From JBOGVA01 sp050692195 (lineage in GTDB: Bacteria; Actinomycetota; UBA4738), in assembly GCA_050692195.1 (NCBI GenBank), contig JBOGVA010000034.1, positions 1 through 18,285 on the forward strand: a DNA stretch of 18,285 nucleotides, read 5' to 3'. The notes beneath the pieces are model-generated. The model was not told where the DNA came from. It made no database searches and saw nothing but the letters and a program-made list of their open reading frames with translations. This document shows, piece after piece, positions 12,819 to 18,285 of this stretch. The position numbers and the translations under genes were made by a program. Numbering within the stretch: position 1 is the first letter of the stretch; every line of letters begins with the position of its first letter.

Positions 12819-14554
12819 GGGGCGGAGGCTCTCTGTTTCTCCTCTTCTAACAGCACCCTGCGGAGCACCTTCCCCACGAGGGTCTCCGGCAGAGAGTCGC
12901 GGAACTCGAAGAACTTCGGAACACGATATCCGGCCAACCCATGCACCGGATCGGCGCAGAAGGCCATGAGCTCCTCTGCCGTGGCCTGCTCCCCTTCCTT
13001 GAGCACGACGTAGGCCTTCACCGCCTCGCCCGAGCTGGGATCGGCTACTCCAGCCACACACACTTTCTGGACCTTGGGGTGGCGGTAGAGAACCTGTTCC
13101 ACGTCCGTCGGGAAGACCTTGAACCCCGAGACGATGATCATGTCCTTCTTCCTATCGACGATGGAGAAGAACCCATCCTCATCCATCTTCGCGACGTCCC
13201 CAGTGAGGAGCCACCGGGTGGCGTCATCGGTCTTGATCATCCCGGCGGTCTCCTCGGGCTTGTTGAAGTACCCCTGCATGACCTGGGGTCCCGAGATGAT
13301 CAGCTCCCCCTCCCGGCCCGGCTCGACCTCCCTTGTCCAGTCCTCCAGCTCCACGATCCGGCAGTCCGTGTCCGATATCGGCATGCCGATGGAGCCGGCC
13401 CTCGCCCTGCCGTCGAGCGGGTTGGCATGGGTGACGGGAGATGTCTCGGTGAGTCCGTAGCCCTCGACGAGCTTGGCCCCCGTGATCCGCTCGAACTTCT
13501 CCGCCACCGCCATCGGCAGCGGGGCGGCTCCCGACAGACAGGCGGTGATCGACCTCAGGTCGTACTTCGGCGTCTCCTTGTCCTCGTTGATCGCGATGTA
13601 CAGCCGCGGGACGCCGGGGAACAGGGTGGGCTTCTCCTTCTGGATGGCCTTGAGGGTGGCGGCGATGTCCGGCCGGATCTGCAACACGAGCTTGGCCCCC
13701 AGGAAGACTCCGAGGTTCATCCCCACGGTCATCCCGTACGAATGGAAGAAGGGGATCACGCACATGATCGCCTCCTTGCCCTCGACCAGGTTGGGAAACC
13801 AGGCCGCCGACTGCATCACGTTCGCCACCAGGTTGTAGTGCGTGAGCATGGCTCCCTTCGAAAGCCCGGTGGTTCCCCCCGTGTAGATCAGCCCGGCCAG
13901 GTCGTTCCTGGCGTCGACCTCGGCCGCCGGCGTGCGCGGATACGATCCCGCCATCATGTCCTTCCACCAGCGGACCTTCGCGTCCGGGGGGACGAGAGGC
14001 CACGGCTCCCCCGCGTGCCTGGCCTCCTTCTTCATCTTGATCGGGGCGAGGAGGTTGAGCGGGAAGGGCAGGTAGTCGACGACCTTGGTGACGATCACCT
14101 CGCGAAGGCCGACCTCGTCCCGGATCGCGGCCACGTGGGGATAGAGCTGCTCCAGGACGACCAGGACCTCGATCCCGGCATCCTTCAGCTGGTGGGACAG
14201 CTCGCGCTCGGTGTAGAGAGGGTTGTTTCCAACCACCAGGGCCCCCAGGCGAAGCGCGGCGTAGTACGCGATCACGTATTGGGGGCAGTTCGGCAGGAGC
14301 AGGCCGACCCGGTCCCCGCGCTGGACCCCCACCGACGCCAGCACCCCCGCGAACTGTTCGACCTCCCGCAGGAACTGGCTGTAGGTCAGCTTCTTGTTGA
14401 GGGGCGCCCCCGGGACCACGAAGGAGATCGCCGACCCATCCGGATGCTTGCGGGCCGACTCACTCAGAAAGGAATACAGCGACTTCTCCGGGTAGGGCTC
14501 GAGCGACCTCGGCACGCCCACCGGGTAGCTGGCAAACCACGGCCGATGATCCAT
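12815..14554 (-). CDS. fadD: Long-chain fatty-acid-CoA ligase (FadD family)
   Basis: This 579-residue adenylate-forming enzyme activates fatty acids to acyl-CoA through an acyl-AMP. Motifs: AMP-binding loop YTGGTTGLSKG (224-234), GYGLTE (365-370), TGD with D453, hinge DRKKDMI (467-473) and the C-terminal catalytic Lys K562 in GKVLRR. I chose ATG 14554 because a strong GGAGGAGG precedes it and the product begins MDHRPWFASYPVGVPRSL, typical of the family. An ATG at 14602 is in frame but adds a sequence that includes the RBS and the -10. It is divergent from the penicillin-acylase gene. A thiolase gene end lies 3.5 kb away on the same strand, consistent with fatty-acid breakdown, though the two are not in one operon. 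Confidence 0.94.
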   Translation of the reverse strand: MDHRPWFASYPVGVPRSLEPYPEKSLYSFLSESARKHPDGSAISFVVPGAPLNKKLTYSQFLREVEQFAGVLASVGVQRGDRVGLLLPNCPQYVIAYYAALRLGALVVGNNPLYTERELSHQLKDAGIEVLVVLEQLYPHVAAIRDEVGLREVIVTKVVDYLPFPLNLLAPIKMKKEARHAGEPWPLVPPDAKVRWWKDMMAGSYPRTPAAEVDARNDLAGLIYTGGTTGLSKGAMLTHYNLVANVMQSAAWFPNLVEGKEAIMCVIPFFHSYGMTVGMNLGVFLGAKLVLQIRPDIAATLKAIQKEKPTLFPGVPRLYIAINEDKETPKYDLRSITACLSGAAPLPMAVAEKFERITGAKLVEGYGLTETSPVTHANPLDGRARAGSIGMPISDTDCRIVELEDWTREVEPGREGELIISGPQVMQGYFNKPEETAGMIKTDDATRWLLTGDVAKMDEDGFFSIVDRKKDMIIVSGFKVFPTDVEQVLYRHPKVQKVCVAGVADPSSGEAVKAYVVLKEGEQATAEELMAFCADPVHGLAGYRVPKFFEFRDSLPETLVGKVLRRVLLEEEKQRASAP

Positions 14555-14570
14555 GACTCCTCCTCCACCC

Positions 14571-14593
14571 TTCGGAAGGCCATTATGTCCGAA
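14571..14593 (-). promoter_or_regulatory. Inverted repeat over the probable fadD -10 element
   Basis: TTCGGA (14571-14576) and TCCGAA (14588-14593) form a perfect 6-bp inverted repeat with an 11-base spacer. On the minus strand the spacer contains CATAAT (14587-14582), a good -10 that would start RNA near 14575, 21 bases before the ATG and just upstream of the GGAGGAGG RBS. This is the arrangement expected for a repressor operator. The regulator is unknown; fatty-acid genes are often controlled by TetR-type proteins. Confidence 0.4.
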
Positions 14594-14613
14594 CCGGATC
14601 ACCTCTCGCCAAG

Positions 14614-17037
<2,424 letters not shown>

Positions 17038-17098
17038 GTTCGCCGGGACGTCCCTCCCAGGCCGGGGCCCGCTGCTACCATCGCTGGCGGACCGAGCC

Positions 17099-17338
17099 AT
17101 GCCGAGATCGAAATCCAAGCGACAGCGCTACCAGCCGCCACCGAAGAAGAAGCCGCGGCCGAGCCCGCGCTGGTTCGGGGTACTGACCCTCTCGTTCATG
17201 TTCGCGGGAGTGGCGGTCATCGTCTCGAATTATCTGGGGGTCATTCCCGGGACCAACAACCAGGCCTCCAATCTCTACCTGTTCACCGGCCTTGGACTGA
17301 TCGCCCTGGGCTTCCTCCTGGCCACCCAATGGCGCTGA
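17099..17338 (+). CDS. crgA: Cell division protein CrgA
   Basis: This 79-residue divisome membrane protein is found in Actinomycetota, where CrgA interacts with FtsZ and septal PBPs and influences septum formation. The sequence fits the family end to end: a basic, proline-rich N-terminus (MPRSKSKRQRY…PPPKKK), a first membrane segment (about 26-46), a short loop with NYLGVIPG, a second segment (about 58-75) and the hallmark C-terminus LLATQWR. The ATG is preceded by GGCGGA. In mycobacteria crgA lies beside the pknB-pstP cluster; here the same gene set is split by about 5 kb of lipid and acylase genes. Confidence 0.96.
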   Translation: MPRSKSKRQRYQPPPKKKPRPSPRWFGVLTLSFMFAGVAVIVSNYLGVIPGTNNQASNLYLFTGLGLIALGFLLATQWR

Positions 17339-17353
17339 GCGGCCAGAGGGGCG

Positions 17354-17382
17354 TTGGACAGGTTCTGCACAGGTTTTGCACA
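17354..17382. repeat. 11-bp tandem repeat resembling DnaA boxes
   Basis: GTTCTGCACAG (17362-17372) is followed directly by GTTTTGCACAG (17373-17383), with a partial third copy GTTGGACAG just before. TTTTGCACA (17374-17382) fits the general DnaA-box pattern TTWTNCACA, and TTCTGCACA (17363-17371) misses it by one base. Two copies at 11-bp spacing would lie on one face of the helix. It could equally be a binding site for another regulator of the next gene. Confidence 0.3.
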
Positions 17383-17416
17383 GCTGGGGAATCCGTGGCT
17401 CGAAAGGACTAGACCG

Positions 17417-17662
17417 CTGCCCATCTACGAGTACCGATGCCGTTCCTGCGGCACTACGGTCGAAGAGATCCAGCCGGTCGGTTCGCCGGCCCCCGAAGCG
17501 TGCGCGGAGTGTGGCGGTGAGGTTCGGCGCGTGTACGGCCGGGTCGGGGTGAGGTTCTCCGGGTGGGGGTTTCGGCGGACCGACACGCTCGCCCCCGAGG
17601 ACCGCCCGCGCAAGGACTTCGAGCGGCTGCGGGAGAAGGCCGAGGAGATCGCGGAAGGCTGA
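17417..17662 (+). CDS. FmdB-family zinc-ribbon protein, apparent CTG start
   Basis: This 81-residue protein has the FmdB/CxxC regulatory-type zinc ribbon: C8-x-x-C11 (YRCRSCG) and C29-x-x-C32 (EACAECGG), followed by VRRVYG and a charged helical tail rich in Glu and Arg (about 60-80). The family normally starts MPxYEYRC. Here the matching codon is CTG at 17417 (L-P-I-Y-E-Y-R-C), with AGGA at 17405-17408, eight bases upstream. No ATG, GTG or TTG lies close by; TTG 17354 is in frame but would translate the DnaA-box-like repeats. The role of the family is poorly defined. It converges on a second zinc-ribbon gene with a 7-nt gap. Confidence 0.85.
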   Translation: MPIYEYRCRSCGTTVEEIQPVGSPAPEACAECGGEVRRVYGRVGVRFSGWGFRRTDTLAPEDRPRKDFERLREKAEEIAEG

Positions 17663-17669
17663 CCAACCC

Positions 17670-17966
17670 TCAGCCATCCAGCGGCTGCGGGCGGGGCCTG
17701 CGCACTACCATCATGGGCTCCCCGCAGTGCCTGGGGACCTGGATCTCTCCCAGCCGGGTGACCTGGTACTCCGTCCCGCACTCACCGCAGACGAAGAACA
17801 CGTCCAGCTCGGCCACGTCTTCCGGCTCGATCGTCTCCTTCGACCGTCCCGCGGCGAGCCCTCGGAGGAACACCAGCCCCAGCGCGGCGATGAGCACGAA
17901 CAACGCCAGGGCGATGAGCCATTGCAGCCACGCGGCCAGAGCCAGCGGAGGGAGATGCGGTCCCAT
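17670..17966 (-). CDS. Small membrane protein with C-terminal zinc-binding motif
   Basis: I do not recognise the family of this 98-residue protein. It has one membrane segment (about residues 12-35), an acidic linker (ETIEPEDVAELD) and a C-terminal metal-binding-like motif: C60-x-x-C63 (VCGECG) and H80-C81 (PRHCGEPM), resembling half of a zinc ribbon or a desulforedoxin-type site. The ATG is preceded by CGGAG, but very close. By the positive-inside rule, basic residues after the segment (RGLAAGRSK) place the motif in the cytoplasm. It is the convergent neighbour of the FmdB-type gene, so two small Cys-rich proteins sit tail to tail. Confidence 0.75.
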   Translation of the reverse strand: MGPHLPPLALAAWLQWLIALALFVLIAALGLVFLRGLAAGRSKETIEPEDVAELDVFFVCGECGTEYQVTRLGEIQVPRHCGEPMMVVRRPRPQPLDG

Positions 17967-18036
17967 GCTCCGAGATTACCGTGCAGTGGGAACCCAGACG
18001 GTCGGTCCGGGAGGCGTGAGCATCTTCGACTGACTC

Positions 18037-18058
18037 GCGGGAAGGCCGGCCATCCCGC
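18037..18058 (-). terminator. Possible hairpin after the thiolase gene
   Basis: GCGGGA (18037-18042) pairs with TCCCGC (18053-18058) around a self-complementary GGCCGGCC core. It lies 13 bases after the thiolase stop on the minus strand. No T-run follows, so it is not a standard intrinsic terminator; it may act with Rho or only protect the 3' end. Confidence 0.25.
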
Positions 18059-18070
18059 CGTGTCCGCCTC

Positions 18071-18285
18071 TCAGCCGAGGCGTTCGATGACGGTGGCGTT
18101 GGCCGTGCCGCCCCCCTCGCACATGGTCTGGAGGCCGTAGCGGCCTCCTCTTCGTTCCAGCTCGTGCAGCATGCCCGTCATGAGCTTCGCTCCGGTCGCC
18201 CCGAGCGGATGTCCCATGGCGATGGCGCCACCGTTCGGGTTGACGTGCTCGTCGAACCAGTCGTCCGCGACGCCCAGCTCTCGTT
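18071..18285 (-). CDS. Acetyl-CoA acetyltransferase / thiolase, C-terminal fragment
   Basis: The last 71 codons of a thiolase are visible; the gene runs off the right edge. Thiolases cleave 3-ketoacyl-CoA to acetyl-CoA plus a shorter acyl-CoA, or run in reverse. The fragment has the family's C-terminal active-site blocks: NPNGGAIAMGHPLGATGA, with the catalytic His in GHP, and CEGGGTANATVIERLG, with the catalytic Cys in the CEGGG loop. The nucleophilic Cys of the N-terminal domain is outside the window. The stop is TGA (18073-18071). With the nearby acyl-CoA ligase it suggests fatty-acid breakdown, but degradative and biosynthetic thiolases cannot be told apart here. Confidence 0.94.
   Translation of the reverse strand, partial: RELGVADDWFDEHVNPNGGAIAMGHPLGATGAKLMTGMLHELERRGGRYGLQTMCEGGGTANATVIERLG

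Noticed and set aside
17354..17416. TTG 17354 as start of the FmdB-type gene
   Set aside because: It would translate the tandem DnaA-box-like repeats and a nonconserved leader, while the RBS and family N-terminus point to CTG 17417.

Overview
The window is high-GC DNA from a member of the Actinomycetota. The phylum call rests on two things: the gene string fhaA-fhaB-pstP-rodA-pbpA-pknB (3643-10431) and a separate crgA gene (17099-17338), both actinobacterial cell-division and cell-wall markers. The FhaA and PknB proteins are shorter than the mycobacterial ones: FhaA has a short linker and PknB has two PASTA repeats plus a Pro-Ser tail. This fits a lineage outside the mycobacteria, but I cannot name a class.

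Layout. 2-895: 3' part of an unrecognised gene with a PH-like segment and a zinc ribbon, visibly lower in GC than the rest. 896-1255: non-coding or decayed. 1256-3404: a complete IS21-family element (istA, istB, 51-bp imperfect terminal repeats, 6-bp target duplication). It sits inside the 3' CCA of a minus-strand tRNA-Leu(CAG) gene at 3406-3489. 3643-12050: seven tightly coupled genes in one direction (two FHA proteins, PP2C phosphatase, SEDS glycosyltransferase, class B PBP, PASTA kinase, and a tandem ThyX-like protein); gaps are 4 nt or less and most junctions overlap. 12085-12561 (-): a lipoprotein with chagasin-like features. 12645-12818 (+): a 57-residue membrane ORF. 12815-14554 (-): long-chain acyl-CoA ligase. 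14614-17037 (+): penicillin-acylase family hydrolase, divergent from the ligase across a 59-bp gap that holds an inverted repeat. 17099-17338: crgA. 17417-17662: FmdB-type zinc ribbon with an apparent CTG start. 17670-17966 (-): small membrane zinc-ribbon protein. 18071-18285 (-): C-terminal end of a thiolase.

How the genes work together. PknB senses peptidoglycan-type ligands through PASTA repeats and phosphorylates targets. PstP reverses this, and the FHA proteins read phosphothreonine. RodA and PbpA polymerise and cross-link peptidoglycan, and CrgA belongs to the divisome. This is established for the families, not shown here. The last gene of the operon, whose two ThyX-like halves each keep a different part of the ThyX signature motif, has no obvious role and is the most intriguing protein. 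The acyl-CoA ligase and thiolase indicate fatty-acid metabolism.

The best structural finds are the IS21 insertion into the tRNA CCA end, a hairpin that buries the istA ribosome-binding site, and the complementary decay of the ThyX motif. I saw no CRISPR array, defence island or phage genes.
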